A stretch of 64,000 nucleotides of DNA. Origin: Juglans regia (lineage: Eukaryota > Streptophyta > Magnoliopsida > Fagales > Juglandaceae). Below the pieces are notes generated by a model, which was not told where the DNA came from, did not search any database, and saw only the letters and a list, made by a program, of their open reading frames with translations. The stretch is from the NCBI RefSeq assembly GCF_001411555.2, contig NC_049901.1, forward strand, positions 27,608,372-27,672,371, written 5' to 3'. The position numbers and the translations under genes are program-made. Shown here piece after piece: positions 19,338-33,050 of this stretch (position 1 is its first letter; every line of letters starts with the position of its first letter).

Positions 19338-21257
19338 TGTGACGACCAAAACTTTATAGGCTTTTTGTGTAAATATTTTTAAAAAAAATAGCCCATGAGA
19401 GTTTCAGCCTTCATAGGAAATTAGGGTTTGAGGCCCAATGGAACTAGGGCTCACGCCCAACTCAAGTTCTTGCATGCCACTTGTCATCCAATGGAACTAT
19501 GTCTAGGACTTGATGAATCTAGATGGAAATAAGGGAAGAGAGGTGAGAAGGATCTAGGGTTTGCCTTACACGCCTACCATAGGAGATCAACTATTTTCTT
19601 GCCATGTGTCATGCATGCATGGAGGTTTGCTTGTAGGAAAAAGCTTTGTGACACTTGTCACTATGGAGAGAGATTCTATAAGGAGAATGATGAGGTTATG
19701 GAAAAGTGGAGCCTAGGGAAGGCCAAGAGGCCTTGCATGGCAACCATGGGAGAAGGAAGATTTGCTTTTTGCCATGTGTCACACATGCAAAAAGTAGGTA
19801 AAAAGTTTTGTCTTAGAAAATGGCAAAATCAAGCTTGGGAAGAAAGGCCTACACGCCTGGGGTTTGTAGAAGGAAAATCTTTGTAAGAAGACACCTTGAG
19901 ATGGACGGCTAAGGTAAGAGAGTTTGTGCAATTTTGGACCAATCACATGCTTGTCCAAAAGTGTGTTGAAAGAAGATCTTCTTTGGGAGAAAGATGGAGG
20001 TTTCGACAACCCATGCACACACACACTGCTCACATGCCACTTGGCACACATGCACACATGTAAAAGATTGAGGAAGATTTTTATCTTGAAAAAGACCTTT
20101 TAGCCACAAGAGTCATTGAACCAAGACATGAAATGAAGGGGTAAAATAGGAAAAAGGCTTCCGTTTTGAGGAAGGAGGCGCCACTTGTCCAAAAGGGAAT
20201 CCCATTGTGTTTCAAACACAATCAAATGATGAGATAGGGAAGGAGCCTTAGGATGGGATGCCGCTTGGAAGTTTTTGTGTATATAAAAGAGGAGCAGAAA
20301 TCCCTAAGTCCTTTAGTCGTTTTGAGAATTGCTCTTGAGGTGTTCGGCATCACCCTTCTCTCCAACTTTCTATCATTTTCTCACCATCCAAACAGTCTCC
20401 ACAATATTCTCTTCTCACCCAAACGTCATCTTTAAGATATGCAAGGCAAGACGACTCTTCCAATAGGAGAGCCATAGAAGGTATGAAGCCAACATCACCC
20501 TTCCAACACACACACATGGCATTAAGGGGGTGAGGTTTCGGTTTCTAGTAAGTCATCAAGAACTCATGCTCACGCATACACACACTTGAGCTAGAAGAGT
20601 TAGCTCATATTTTGAGAGGTTTATCCATATGAACATATGTTTTTATGCACATGGTTAGATTAGGATTTTTCTTCAAGGAAAATAGATGCAACGCTACTTG
20701 CTTAAGCCTATAAGCATGATGTTTTGAGGACAAAGGCCACGACTCTAGGGTCTCTACTAGCTAGGGTTTTATTGTAGGTAAGTTTCAAACTCAAGGAAGG
20801 AAGGTCTAAATGTTTGGAGTATTTTTCTTGGAAAAAGATGTCAAAAGCACAACACTAAATCACACGGGTTAGGGTTTTTCTTGCATGATGAACCTAACGA
20901 TTACTATATATATTTTCAGCTTGCTTGCTATATATTAAGGATTTTTTTAAGTAAAATTCTAACTTGTACTTGGATATTTTGTGTATATGTCATGTGAACT
21001 TGTTGGTTATTTAGTTTTATGTGAATATTTGTGATATTGATGTTTCTTCTAAGTGATATAATCTCTTTTTAGCATGACTATCTAATGTATGAATAGAATG
21101 GCCGATGGAATGTATTTATTTTATGAAAATGGAATAAGAAACCATCTTAGGGTTTGGATTGCATAATGTTTGACTTGTATATGGATGTTTGCTACTTGAC
21201 TGAATCTTGTATGAAATTTAGTTCATGAAATTGCTTGTGTTTTTTTAAGCATGATAT
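19338..21257 (+). mobile_element. Family B solo LTR (B1), first piece
   Basis: Starts TGTGACGACCAA, as does 39862. Preceded by AGATA; the bases after its right end (26004-26008) are GGATA, an apparent decayed 5-base duplication. Contains a TATA-like site at 20280-20289 and CA-rich stretches. The C solo LTR interrupts it at 21258. Confidence 0.85.
20280..20289 (+). promoter_or_regulatory. TATA-like box of family B LTR (B1)
   Basis: TATATAAAAG, followed 25-35 bases later by CCCTAAG and TTTAGTC. The same arrangement is at 62109-62116 in B2, which supports it as the LTR promoter. Confidence 0.55.
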
Positions 21258-24151
21258 GTAACATCCCGTATTTTTAGTGTATTTTTTTAATTAAGGAATT
21301 ATTTTTATTGATTCAAAATTTATTCTCTTGTTTAAAAAAAAATTATTTTTGAAGTGCTTTCTTTAAATTAATTATTGTTATGTGTTTAAATTTCTTCTCG
21401 AATTAAATTAACTTCTTGTTGGGTTTAATTATTTATTTTCATTTTAATCATTGCGTTTGAATTATTTTATTTCACTTGTTGTTTTAAAACAGTTTCCGTT
21501 GGATCATTTTTTTTGTGACCCAAGATGTGAGGATTGCATCTCAATTCTTTCCCTACTTTTTCTCTTTCCTCTTTTCTTTTCTTCCTTTTTCTTTTTCTTC
21601 TTTTTTTTTTCCTTTCTTTTTTTTTTCTCCCCTGGTTTCTTTCCCGCGCGTCGCAAACCCCCCTCCCTCTCTCCGTCCGATTCTCCTTCTCACCCCAGCA
21701 CCGCCGTGAGCCGGCGGTGGCTGACACCGCCCGGCTCCCCAGCTTCCCCAGCCGCCGGCGATGCCACCCCTCCATTTCCAGCCCCAGCCGCGCCGCCGTT
21801 AGCCACCACGAGCCCATTGAAGCCGTGGCATTCCTTACGCCGCTGCGCCGCCGTCGCACCACCTCCGGCTACCATCTCTTCACCACATCATCCTCGACCT
21901 CCTAGTAACCCAATGGACCCAACCCCACCTCCGATCTGTCACCGGTGAAGCCACACTATCAATATTTCCGTTTTGGGTATTTTAGACTTCGACCGCCCTC
22001 TGCGCCGCCACCCACGGCCAACCACCACCACCACTATCTTCACCGACATCCCTAAGCCCTACCCTATCAATCTCGGGTTTTCGTTTACACCCGTTCAAAA
22101 GTAAATTTTTGAGACCACGGCGACAGTGCATTTGGCACTGTTTTGTTGCTACGTTGCCGCTTCTAGCACCTCCGTGATCTTTCAAAAATTATATTATAGC
22201 ATTGTAAGTATTTTTTCCAAAGAACTTTTGAGATTTAAATGTATTTCTGCACTAATTCATATTTACTGTTAATTTATTGGTTGTGCTGGACTGAGTTCGA
22301 GGAGTAAGGGGATCGGTTGGATTAGATGATGGAGTTGTTTGTGTGAGATTGGTTTATGCTATGAAATTTGTTGGCTGTTTCGGGTTTAAATATTGGTGTT
22401 TTGAGTTTGACGTTGGTCATGGTGAATATTGGTGATTTTTAGGAAGTGATGATATATTTTTAGATTATTGGTTTGGTGTTTTGGAAATGTTTAGAAGGGT
22501 TTGTTGGGGCCTTTTAACATCTAGAAGTGTTGAGATATATTTTTTCCTATTGTGGAGTTGTGAACGGAGAGAGAGTAGTATGTAGTGTCGTCTTGGTTAA
22601 ATTGTTGTTGATCGCTTGGGAGTATGAGCTGCTAAAATAAGTGTGAGTTAGTGATAATCGGAGTTGACATTGGTTTTGATGCTTGTATTGGACAATACTG
22701 AGATTGGTATAGAATATTTTGGGTCGAAGTGTGGGCTGTCCAGATTGTTATTTGGTTGTTTGAGTTGGATTAAACTGGTTGAATTATGGTCTAGAAATTG
22801 GGTCTTAAGTTGTCTAAGACCAATTTTGTGTTGTTGGGCTTTAATATTTAGTTTATATTATTTTTATGAATAGGTGATGGGATGGATAGAGACCATATTC
22901 AAGTCACAGATAATGCGCTGCAGGAGTCAGGTAAGCGGGATTCCTATGCTAGGCCTTACATGAATTATTGAGACTGAGGTTGATTTTCTGAAAAACTTTG
23001 CATATTTTTTGGGAAAAACAAAACCAACCTCGGTCGTTTATTTGCATACTCATGAAATCTATACGAAAAAGAGAAAAATATGTTCTGACATGCATTGTGT
23101 AGACATGAGCTAAATTCTGTCATGTGGTTTCTGAAATCTGGAAAAAGAGCGATATTGAGAATATGAAAAGTTGTGCATTTATTTAGAATGATATTCTGGC
23201 TTTTGTGTTCAGCATGTGTAAACTGTCTGATTCTGTTTTGGTACTCTGTATTATTTTGATATAACATCTGAAAACCTTTGGCATGGTGTACTGGTTTTTG
23301 TATCTGACTCTGTCTCTGCTCTGCTCTGTTATGCTCTGCTCTGTTTGGGTTGGTACCAACTTCTCTGTCTCTGAGTGCACCCACTTTGGAAACAAAGTGG
23401 TTTTATTGTGGTCTTTCCTGTGTGCACACTTGGGGCTCCAAGAAGAATAAAGGAAAAATTTCACCTCTGTCTCTGCCTGATCTGGCCACCGGGTTAGCAC
23501 AACCCTACCACAGGGGTGAAACATGGTCTCTGCTCTGTTTGATGCTCTGTTTTGATCTGATGATGATACTCAGTGTATGTTATGCCAAAGCACTATGGGT
23601 TTTACTTGTTTTAAAACCATCGCTCTGTTACTTTTGAAAATATGTTCTGTTCTGCATGATAACTCTGGAAAATATTTTGTTCTGCATGCTCTACTTTGTA
23701 AATGCTCATGTTTGCACGCTAGCATATGATTTCTGCTTACTGAGTTGTTGATAACTCACCCCCTATCATTATAATATTTTTCAGATGATGTGGAGAGTTC
23801 AAATGAGGACCTGGATTAAATTGCTGTTTGTGTTTAAGCTGAGGAGATGTTGGTAGAAGAAGGACTTCTGGTGTTCTTAGTTTTAATGTCTTTGAGTTTT
23901 ATTAATATCTTGAGTTTCAGTAAGATTTATGAAATTATTGGTTGCGTTGTTATGACTACCGAGAGATTACGGACTCCTTAGTTTATTTTAGCTGCAGTAA
24001 TGACTTTGTGGAGTCTTCAAGGTGGTTATTTAGAACTCTTGATATTGAGTTTTGCTATTAAAGATTTGAGTTTTATTTTAGTTGTGTTGGAAAATAAGTT
24101 CTTAAGAGACAGGTAGTAAGTCTCCAAACCATCCGGGTTTGGGACGTTACA
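21258..24151 (+). mobile_element. Family C solo LTR
   Basis: 2894 bases, TGTAACATCCCG to GGGACGTTACA, flanked by TGATA on the left and TGATC on the right (a 4-of-5 target duplication). The first roughly 1.1 kb (AT-rich head and CT/GC-rich island to about 22340) resembles the T LTR, but the rest does not, so C is either a distinct subfamily or a mosaic. It has a hairpin at 23741-23758. No internal region, hence a solo LTR. It is the innermost layer here: C in B1 in the Athila-like LTR. Confidence 0.88.
23741..23758 (+). promoter_or_regulatory. LTR stem-loop, family C
   Basis: TGAGTT-GTTGAT-AACTCA after GCTTAC. It is the family C counterpart of the TGAGATTT hairpins, with both arms changed together. 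Followed by CCCCCTATCATT and TTTTTCAGATGATG. Confidence 0.55.
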
Positions 24152-24628
24152 TGATCACTAGAGTGTTTCGGCCACCCAGGAGTATTCATTGTTAAAATGT
24201 TATTTAACACATTAGAAGATTCTAAGTTCATGAAAAATTGATTGGAATGCATGTTTTCAACTTAAAGGTCACAGTTATTAATATGGATGAGATATGATCA
24301 TTTGGTGTTTTAAGTTTAATGGGCTAAGAATGATTCTTGGATGTGCTAGGGTTTACATGTTTCAGCCAATACATGGTAAATATTGAATGTTTGATTCTTG
24401 ATTGATGTTCAATGCCTTAGAATTTTTATAAAAGAACATGTTCACATGTTCTAATATTTTCAAGTCATAACGCGAAATGTATTGGAATTGCATGTTTGAA
24501 TGTTATATGGTTATGATGAAGCATTCGACATTGCATGTGTCTCAAGAAAGTTCTAAGTTTCATTGTCATGCCACATACATTAGGATTGTGAAAATATTTT
24601 GAAAGAAAAAGAGTCTTTTAAAGTTTTT

Positions 24629-24740
24629 ATCACAATCCAAAGGGCTAGGACGGGGAAATGTCCTAGTGGAACTCATATGTTCACTCAGGAGCTTTTAAAA
24701 TAGAGTGGTAACCCCTGGGTCGAAGAAGTACGGTTGATGG
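24629..24740 (+). promoter_or_regulatory. Conserved hairpin-rich LTR block, family B1
   Basis: Begins ATCACAATCCAAAGGGCTAG, has TGTCCTAGTGGAACTC, GAGTGGTAACCCC and GTCGAAGAAGTACGG. Counterpart of blocks at 1138, 15308, 33845, 51992 and 63546. Confidence 0.5.
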
Positions 24741-25177
24741 ATCTCGAATGGTTCCTAAAAGATAAGGATACCAAAACGGGATTGCACCTAAAGCTAGTGG
24801 CTGCACCACAGTGACGGCGAAGCGCACTATCGTAATACGAAAGTTTAAAAGTAAGACATAGTCACATTGATCAAAGTGGCCAATGGTCTATGCGGTAACT
24901 AGCGGGGGGAACACATGGTGCATAGGGGAACCGTGAGGTATCCATTTATAAGTTAAGAAAGGTCTCGAGCTCAAAGCTATGTTATATGATCAAGAACCGA
25001 GCTCACAAATATGTTAAATGAACAAGTATGAAATGAAAAAAGAATGTTTTATGAAAGAAAAGGTTATGAAAGTCATGATTTACACAATGTCTTTTGAAAG
25101 GTCAAATGCATAAGTCTCATGTTTATGCATTAATTGTTAAGTTTGCTTTCATAGTTACATGTTATTTGTTTACTTAC

Positions 25178-25197
25178 TAAGATTTCTCGAAATCTCA
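25178..25197 (+). promoter_or_regulatory. LTR stem-loop, family B1
   Basis: TAAGATTT-CTCG-AAATCTCA after ACTTAC; one mismatch in the arm. A second, G-U tolerant inverted repeat follows about 18 bases later. Confidence 0.5.
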
Positions 25198-25439
25198 TTG
25201 TTGTATTTTCCACTATCATTCCCCTACTCGAAATGGTAGAAGCTATGCCCGGTACGCAAGACCCATAGATATGGATGGGATTTGTGAGATAGTGAAGGAT
25301 GAGTTTACAGTGGAGGCTCGTCATGAATCCATCCTAGAATTCCTTAAGGTTTCGGCTCAAAGACTCAAGAAAATTTTGGCAAATCTTAATGAGTCCAATG
25401 TCGGAGTTTGATCCTTGGATCCTACGTTTGGGTAGTGAG

Positions 25440-25590
25440 AATACCTAAAAAGTGTTGAGAATGTTTGTGAATAGTAGTGAAAAAGTAATAATAGAATATT
25501 GAATAGTAGTAAAAAGTAGGTGAAAAGTAATGAAATGTAGAAAAAATAGGTGAAAAGTAATAATAAAGTAAAGAATAGTAGTGAGGAAGT
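25440..25590 (+). repeat. Degenerate AT-rich minisatellite in B1
   Basis: Irregular repeats of the type AGTAGTGAAAAAGTAATAA and AGGTGAAAAGTAATGAAA, about 20-60 bases apart. The period is irregular, so only a local expansion is claimed. Confidence 0.6.
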
Positions 25591-26003
25591 CGCCACGTAG
25601 TTGGGATTGCTAGATGTAGACCCTCGAATATCTAGGGGAGTGTTCTTAAGTTTGTTTGAGGATGAAACCTTGGTTCTAATCCACTCCACTTTTGGGAAAT
25701 GACTCTTTTGATAAGTTGGATGTTTTGGTCCTATGTTTTAGGAGTCTCTCTTTTGGAAACACTTAACTACTCTTGATGATTCTTATGGAATATGAGTTAT
25801 TGGGAGTTTATGTTCTTCGGTACCATGACTATTGTTCTATTATTTGACTTAAGTTTACTTTTCGCTCTGAATACTACATACTGCTAGTTATCATTATGTG
25901 CATTACATCTTATCTATCATGTACAAGGGGTATGTAACATTGTGTTGCCTATCTCGGCATTTCAGTTTCTGCCAAATCCCAAGCGGAGGCTGAGGGCACC
26001 ACA

Positions 26004-26514
26004 GGATACTTTGTTAAGCTATAGGATTATGAATATATGATTGTGACTTAAATAGGTTTTTCATGCCATTGATGTGATCTTATGTTACACTATTGTTTGT
26101 GAACACAGTGTCTCCTTTAGATCTGATATTCATTTTTATATATGAAAACTATGGTTTGTAAAGGGAGAATAAATTCTAGAATTAAATTTGAGAAATTAGA
26201 TGAGTATATTGTCATATCTTCAAATTAGGAATTTGGTGTTATAATTCCTAATCGTATGTATAATTTGGATTGGAAAATTGAAAATATTAGATCTGGTTGA
26301 TGGAAGCCCGAAGCTTTACTTATATTTTTATCTTTGTCTTAATCTCATTTTAATTATGTGTTTTAGGTAGATTTCAAAATACTTTTCAGATTCCTATCAT
26401 CCTCCCATTGCTCTTTTCCTTTAAGTTTGCATTCTTGTAGTGTTTCTTTCGACTCCTTGTGAATTGACACCCTGAATTATACTATAATACCGCATCGTAG
26501 TTTGGGCATAATGA
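26004..26514 (+). mobile_element. Athila-like LTR copy 1, second piece
   Basis: Matches 41236-41714 of the other Athila-like LTR almost line for line (GCTATAGGATTATGAATATA through ACTATAATACC). It ends near TTTGGGCATAATGA. The expected internal region with a primer site is missing; instead a family D fragment follows directly. Confidence 0.78.
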
Positions 26515-29500
26515 CATGCATGGCAATAAAAGAATGAATTGCATACATGCTAATCATAAATAAGCATGACGTGACTTGACATAAAACATGACACGAACTA
26601 ACATGACTTAAATAGAGTATAGATTGAACTTGAAACTCAAGATGATATGAGAAGAATTGAACTGACGTGAATTTAAACATGACATAAAGCTGAACTTGAA
26701 CTGAACATGATTTGAACTTGAACTGAATGTGGAATGACTTAAATTGAACATGAACTCAATGTAAAATGACTAAAATTGAACATGAATATAACTGAACATA
26801 AAATAACATGAGCATAAACGTAAAATACATGAATTTGGAATCTTGTTCAATAATCAAGCGTGATTAATAAAAGTAACCATATGGGTGCTACACGGTTTCC
26901 CTTGATCCATGTGTCCCTACCAATTATCACTTCACAACACAGATATCTTCACCTACTGTGGAACACGTAATGTACAAATTCCGTGTTAGGTAATGTTACT
27001 ATTGGTGTTAGTGCCTGACTTTGCTCCGATGACCAGTTAATTAGGCCACATTCAAATCATGTAGATCTTTATCTTGTCTACTTAGCAAATTTCATGCTAG
27101 TTTAGACACTCCAGCATGAATAAAGGAGTTTCACTAGAATATTACCCAATCCTAGCACTTAGGGTCATGATAAACGTAAATATAGACTTGACTGACTTGA
27201 AAATACTTGTTTCGAGATACACAAACTGTGCTCAAGACATAACGTGACATGAAACGAAGAGACAGATGACTTGACGTAACATCATGTGACATGTACATAA
27301 GATGCATGATTTAACGTAACATGAAACAAAGAAATACTACGTGACATTACATAATATGTAATAGATAACATTATGTGACACGACATAATATCTAACAGAT
27401 AACATTACATGACATAATATATATAGTGTGTAATAGATAGATATTATGTGACAGAATATATCATGTAACAAGTCAATATTTCATGACAGAATATTATGTG
27501 TAACAGATAAACATGTAGTGACATGGCATAGATGATAACAAAAGTATATAAACATTAGTTCCCTTACTCATCACATATACATAGTAATCTAACAGTAAGT
27601 TAGAAGCTAACTTATAGTGATTGTTGCGTTACGTGGGATTAAGCATGAAACATAAGAAACTGTAAGTAGGGATTCTAAAAGGTAGAAACTTTATCACTAG
27701 TGACTTAGTAACATGAGAAATGCTAACTTAGAGTAAAATTACCATTTTATCCCTAACTTAAGGATTTCACATCCTAACTCCAAAACTTACCAAAATTTAC
27801 ATTTGTCATGTAAATTTTGTCCTAAAGTCAAATATCAACTTAGAAAAATTTAAAACAATTCACAACCATAAAAACCACACCAAGGCTGAAACGCCCTTAG
27901 GCCATTTCTCTTTGATTTTTGTTGTAATTTTATCCAACTTCAACACCCATACTTAAACCAAAATATTGCAACATAGATAATTACTTCCTATTCTTACAAC
28001 CATGCTTAAGAAAAGCAACAAAAATCCACTTCACATTAGTACAAAACTTTTTAGTAAAAAGATCCAAACTTTTTAACTAAAATACAAACCTTTAAATTCA
28101 AGGTTTTGACTCTTTTAAAAAAATATCTCCTAGAACTCAAAAAAATCAAAACTTCCTCTAACATGTCCATAACAAACTTCTAAGAATTATCATGCTTTGA
28201 ATCATCAAACACAAATCACCAAAAATCATAAAAATCTAATTTGAAGCACTTGGCTTTAACACTTCATCAAAACCTAATTTTCTCAACTTTGGTTTTGATC
28301 CAACCCCTTGATCCAAGACATATCATGATATAAACTACCAAATAAAAACCTCATATGGTTTAAAAATATGTCCTAAAGTAGATCCACGCATTAAACTAAA
28401 AATCACATAGGTAAAAATAAACCAAAACATGGGGATCGATCCAAAAACCTCATATTTTTTACTTAACCGAGTATCTTCAAGAATAAGAATCCTATCCTAC
28501 AACAAATCAACTCCTAAAATATTCAAACCAACATCCTAACATGGAGATCAAAGGCTTAGGATCATCAAATAAAAATATCAAAGTCATTGGAGTAAGATTA
28601 AACCACAAAAGATCCAAATTTTCTTAAAACAGAAACTGTTTTTCTCCTTTCAGATTCTAAGTTTCAATATCTGAGAAAATATTTCATCAAAAGCTTTTAT
28701 CAAGTTCCGACCAAGATCTGTTCATTTGTTTGGTGAAAAACTCCAAAATATTACACGTTATCTAGTTTATCGCCCATATAGACCTATCAATGGTTAAAAC
28801 AACTTCTGACCAATCAAAAGACCATGAAATCAAACACAAAAGGTACTCATAGAAACTAGATTCAAAGAGGAACAACTTTTATTAAGGAAGCTTAGTGAGA
28901 TAATACTTACAAGGGCTTCGAGAACTGGAGGCAAGAAAGCTCATAAACCTGCCCAAGAAAGGTTCTAGAAAACATGATGGAAAAGAGATGAAATGAGGAA
29001 GGGAAAGGTTTGCACTCTTCCTACACAAACTAAAGGTGAAGTGATGTCTTTGAGTGACATTTTAATGATGGAAGTCTTGTCCAATGAAAGGGCAAACCGC
29101 CCAAGGTATGGGCTTCCTTGTGGTGGTGTGTAGGTGGTGGTGAGGTGGCCTTTGCTTTCCCATCAAGGACTATTTGAGGGCTATCATGAGTAGTGGGTCG
29201 TCAGCCCTGAGTGGGTGGAAACTTCCTTAAGAAGCCTTGTCAAGGTGGCAAAGATTCTTGGGCCTAAAGGGCCTTAACTGAATGGGCTTCATTTTAGGGT
29301 TTAAAGAGGGTTTGGTTAGGGTTTGAAATGTTATCAAACCCAAATCTAATTTTTCATGGCCCAATCAAATTTTCAAGGTTTAAAGGGTTGAATAATGATG
29401 TCATAACATGAATTTGAGAGATTAATAGCAGCATGTGAAAGTGATTTAATCAAGTGATTAAATACAATGCTAAAATCAGATCCATTAGGGTTTTGAAAAT

Positions 29501-30268
29501 CAAGTTTGGGGTTTGCGGTAACCGTTTAGGGTTTCGGTTTCCTCCAAGCTTTTTGGGATATCAATTGAATTCTAAGTATTTAGGGTTTCACTAGGGTTGA
29601 AACCCTTTTTAATTTGGCACAAAATGGATGATTGGATGGAATAGTGTTTTGCTTAGGTGACATGATCTCACACCTCGATTTCCTTCACATTTCTATCTCA
29701 TAGTTCCTCTTTGTGCCAAGTGTCTAATGCTATTCACCAAGTGTTGCTAAGATCTTGCCAAGTATCTAAACAAAACTTCTCTAACCTAATTTGGACATTC
29801 CACACTATGATTTTGAAAACACTATACTTGGTGCTACTATCGAGGTTACTATTCACATACTAAATATCGAGGTTACAGTGAAAATAAACTTTGCATTGTA
29901 AAATCCTAAATATACATACTAACCTAAAAGTGCAAATCGTTTATTGAAATTCAACCGCGAAGGGCCTCAAAATAATCAAAACGCGTTTTCGAACAAGCGT
30001 TTCGTACGAAAATTGAAAATAGACTTACTGCGCCACAAAACTCTAAATAATCAATTGAGTCCAATGGCAAAGACTATAACTCATTCTGAAAATTCTAACT
30101 ACCTCAAAAAAATAAATCGCATTTTTGGCTCCATAGTGAATGGCAACATTGACTATTATGACAGACCAAAACCTATGCGACTGGTTAATTCGTGAAAACT
30201 TATGAAATTTTCAATAGATTCCTAAAGCCTATAGAAATTCACCATTAGATTTCTAGTGGATTGTTACA
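26515..30268 (-). mobile_element. Family D LTR, minus strand, truncated (D4)
   Basis: Reverse complement of the D LTR seen intact at 48682-53379. It ends GGATTGTTACA at 30268 (the LTR start on its own strand). Compared with D2 (43318 onward), about the last 575 bases of the LTR are missing at the left edge, where it abuts the Athila-like LTR. It contains the AACATGACAT-type degenerate repeats around 27200-27540 and part of the shared block (27108-27173). No coding region. Confidence 0.75.
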
Positions 30269-31612
30269 TAGAACACTTGAGGGAACAAGCCAAGGGTATG
30301 AGGGTTTCGTGTTAGGGCACATTCATGCATAAGACCTATAACATTTCTGGAACAAGGCAATGATGAGGAAATGATAGAGGAAGATTTTGGCCAAAGCTAG
30401 AAGCTTTGTGCCACATGATGTGGCCATGCAATTAGACTTTTCGATTTACTATGTTAGAAGAGGGAAAGTTAGTTTGGGAAATAGGCAAGTATTTAAAGCC
30501 TCCTTTAAGGGGCTAGTGCCCATACACCCCCAAAGAAGGCACACAAAGGTCATTTTTCAATTTTACTCACCTTTCTCCTTCACTCCCTCATATGTCCACC
30601 CTAGTGGAAGCAATGACATCCTTCTTCCTACCTTTTCCCTCCAACCAAACACCCTCACACGCACCATACAATTCCCTCCATCCAAACACACTCCATGCAT
30701 AGTTGAGGAGAAGAGCAAGGAGCCCAGGTTAGAAGAAAACCGTACGGTGAGAACTACTAAGCTTCCAATACAATCTCTTCACCTAAGCACACACACACGG
30801 TCACAAGAGTTGTTGGGGTTAGAAGGGGCTTGAATTTGAACAAGAGAACACCATCATGTCCAAGTCATGCGAAAGACTAGAGTGTTTGGGGTTCCAATTT
30901 GGTGAGTGTTGTCAAACATGAGGGAACTATCTGTTACATGGATACATGGTCAATGACTTTGAAAAAAGTACAAGCATGAAACAAATTTTCCGGTCAAGTA
31001 CATGTCAATGCAATCATTCTCATGGTTTGCCCTTGCATGCTAATATTATCGTCTTGTATGTTATTTGTTAACTTGCTGAGATTTCTAGAAATCTCACTAC
31101 AGTAGTTTCCACTACCATTCCTAACCCAGAATGATAGAAGTTGTGAGAGGTTTAAAAGAGGATAATGGGGAAACACAAGCAGGAAGGTCGCTCAACCAGG
31201 CTCGGCAGAGCCAACCAGGAGAGGCTAGAAGCAGTAGACTGCTTCATTAGTGAAGTACTTAAGCTCTTTGAGGAATTACGAAAGATTATCTACAAGGACA
31301 AAGCCAAATAAGATCCTTTAGATTGGTTATGTGAAAGCCATTATATTTTGCAAACTTGGTCTTTGAGGGTTATGGAAGATTCTGAACAAGTACATTTTGG
31401 GATTTCTTTGTTATATTACATTGGTACCGTGCATTAATTGTTCTAATATTTACTTAGAATCAAACTTTTTTTGCTGCGATTCTTGCATAGTGCTAGAAAC
31501 ATGGTAGGTGCATTGCATATTATCTATCATGAATGGGGGTATGTAGCTTTAAGTTACATATCTCTATGCTTCAACGTATGTCCAATCCCAAGTGGGGTTT
31601 AGGGGCGTCATA
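30269..31612 (+). mobile_element. B-like LTR, 3' part
   Basis: Forward LTR fragment with a perfect palindromic hairpin (31077-31096), a following imperfect CTACCATTC/GAATGATAG pair, and an end reading AGGGGCGTCATA at 31612, close to the GGGGGCGTCACA ends of families A and D. The open frame at 30387-30833 has no recognisable domain and lies over LTR sequence, so it is not called as a gene. The left edge is set by the end of D4. Confidence 0.55.
31077..31096 (+). promoter_or_regulatory. LTR stem-loop, B-like fragment
   Basis: Perfect 20-base palindrome with arms TGAGATTTCT and AGAAATCTCA, after AACTTGC. Confidence 0.55.
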
Positions 31613-32281
31613 TAATAAAACTAGCATAATCTTCTATTCATGTACCTAAGTTGTAGTGGGTTTGTGGTAGGGCATTTTATGTGTTGGGCTTAATGGGCTC
31701 TCTTGGCCCTTAGCTAGGGCAGTACTTGCGCTTATTTGTCCATACATGAGCCTAATGGGCGAGCCTCGAATTGGGCATAATTGGCCGAATCTACTCCTCT
31801 TTTAAGTCTGTCTACAATCAACAAACAACTCCTAGTTTCTATTCCTCATGTATTAGACATGGTTTAAAAATCTAACTCTATCCTCTTGCCTAATTATTCC
31901 CTAAAAATAGAAACCCTAATTTTTTTTTTTTTAAATAGAAGCTTAAAAAAATCCAGGGTGTTACCCTTCATCTGTCAAATACATACAATTTGCATCCTGG
32001 TCTAATTTTAACAATTTACATAAAATGAGAAATAAGTGGTATAACATAATTTTGAAAGTTACATGTTATTCAAGGGTGAAAACTATTAGATTTTTATAGC
32101 TTAAAAGTGCAACGCGTTAGTTTTAGTAGATTAAAATGTGAAGTATAAATGGTAAATTAAATTAGCTCGTGGGTATTCAATCGTTTGAGATAGACTTCAA
32201 CGGTTTTCAATTTTCACATACTGCTCTTTGGATTTTTCAAAATTTCCTATTAAGTCATTTTCCCCAAACTCTTGTGAAAAT
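31613..32281. other. Unassigned AT-rich stretch
   Basis: No coding frame or confident LTR similarity. It includes a homopolymer T run (about 31920-31934) and the string GGGTGTTACC near 31958 that resembles a decayed LTR start on the minus strand. Could be a remnant of an older element. Confidence 0.4.
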
Positions 32282-33050
32282 TGTGGCGCCCCCTTCCTCA
32301 TAAAAAACTAGGCGAGGTTCCATTGTGCCAAGGATGTTGGCCGATCGGTCAACACCCCAGAGGAATAAAAGGTGTGTAGTAATCCCGAGGGAAGTACACA
32401 TGTCATATATTTAGTTTATGAACTTGCAGCGAAATCGAAACAGAACACGTGGTGACAACGCTGACAATCAAGTACCAGGATGCTATGCTTTACAAAAGTG
32501 GGCTTCTCACCCTTCATTAACCTCAAAGTTTACATCATCCAAAATATATAAGCTTAGTCACCATTCGATGGCAGACTAAATTACAAACAAGTGCTAGGAC
32601 TAGTGTTGTACATCCCGAAAGACACATGATAGCTATGGCGAGTATTGGTGCTAAAGCGAGTCCTAGACTTCGCGATTAGAACTTGAGATGGATTGACTCT
32701 TCTTCCTCAAACATCATGCCAAGGGTTGTACCTGCATCAAAGTCTATGGCCCCAAGAATGAAATCATAGTTAGGTTAGGCGGCTATGACAAGATTGCTAA
32801 CGAGAGATAATGCTACTGAAGATGCTATGAAAACTTTTTTTGTAAATACTGGAAGAACACGTATATGCATGGAGAGGAATCACCCTCACTCTTACAACTA
32901 CATGTATCCTAAGAACCTGACAGTTATGTTGTGATTATGTTATAAGCATCATGGGAATGGTTGGGTGATAGGTTCGGCCATCAAGGGGTGAACCATGCTC
33001 GGAACCAAGATTTGAGTAAAACCTACCTTTAGGGTTTTCTTCAAAACAGA
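32282..33050 (-). mobile_element. Gypsy-type LTR fragment, minus strand
   Basis: Begins TGTGGCGCCCCC, the reverse complement of the GGGGGCGCCACA end of the T LTR, but the interior does not match T by eye. It includes a possible CAGGTAC site after TTGATG on the minus strand, in the position where other LTRs have hairpin plus CAG. The right boundary with the following B-like fragment is approximate. Confidence 0.4.

Larger units (their letters stand above)
24152..26003 (+). mobile_element. Family B solo LTR (B1), second piece
   Basis: Continuation of B1, ending GAGGGCACCACA at 26003. Contains the shared hairpin-rich block (24629-24740), the TGAG-type hairpin (25178-25197) with its second imperfect hairpin (CTATCATT against AATGGTAG), and an AT-rich minisatellite (25440-25590). 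It aligns well with B2 from 63020 to the window end. Confidence 0.85.

Noticed and set aside
30387..30833. 148-codon plus-strand frame
   Set aside because: Lies over B-like LTR sequence and shows no domain or conservation in the other B copies.
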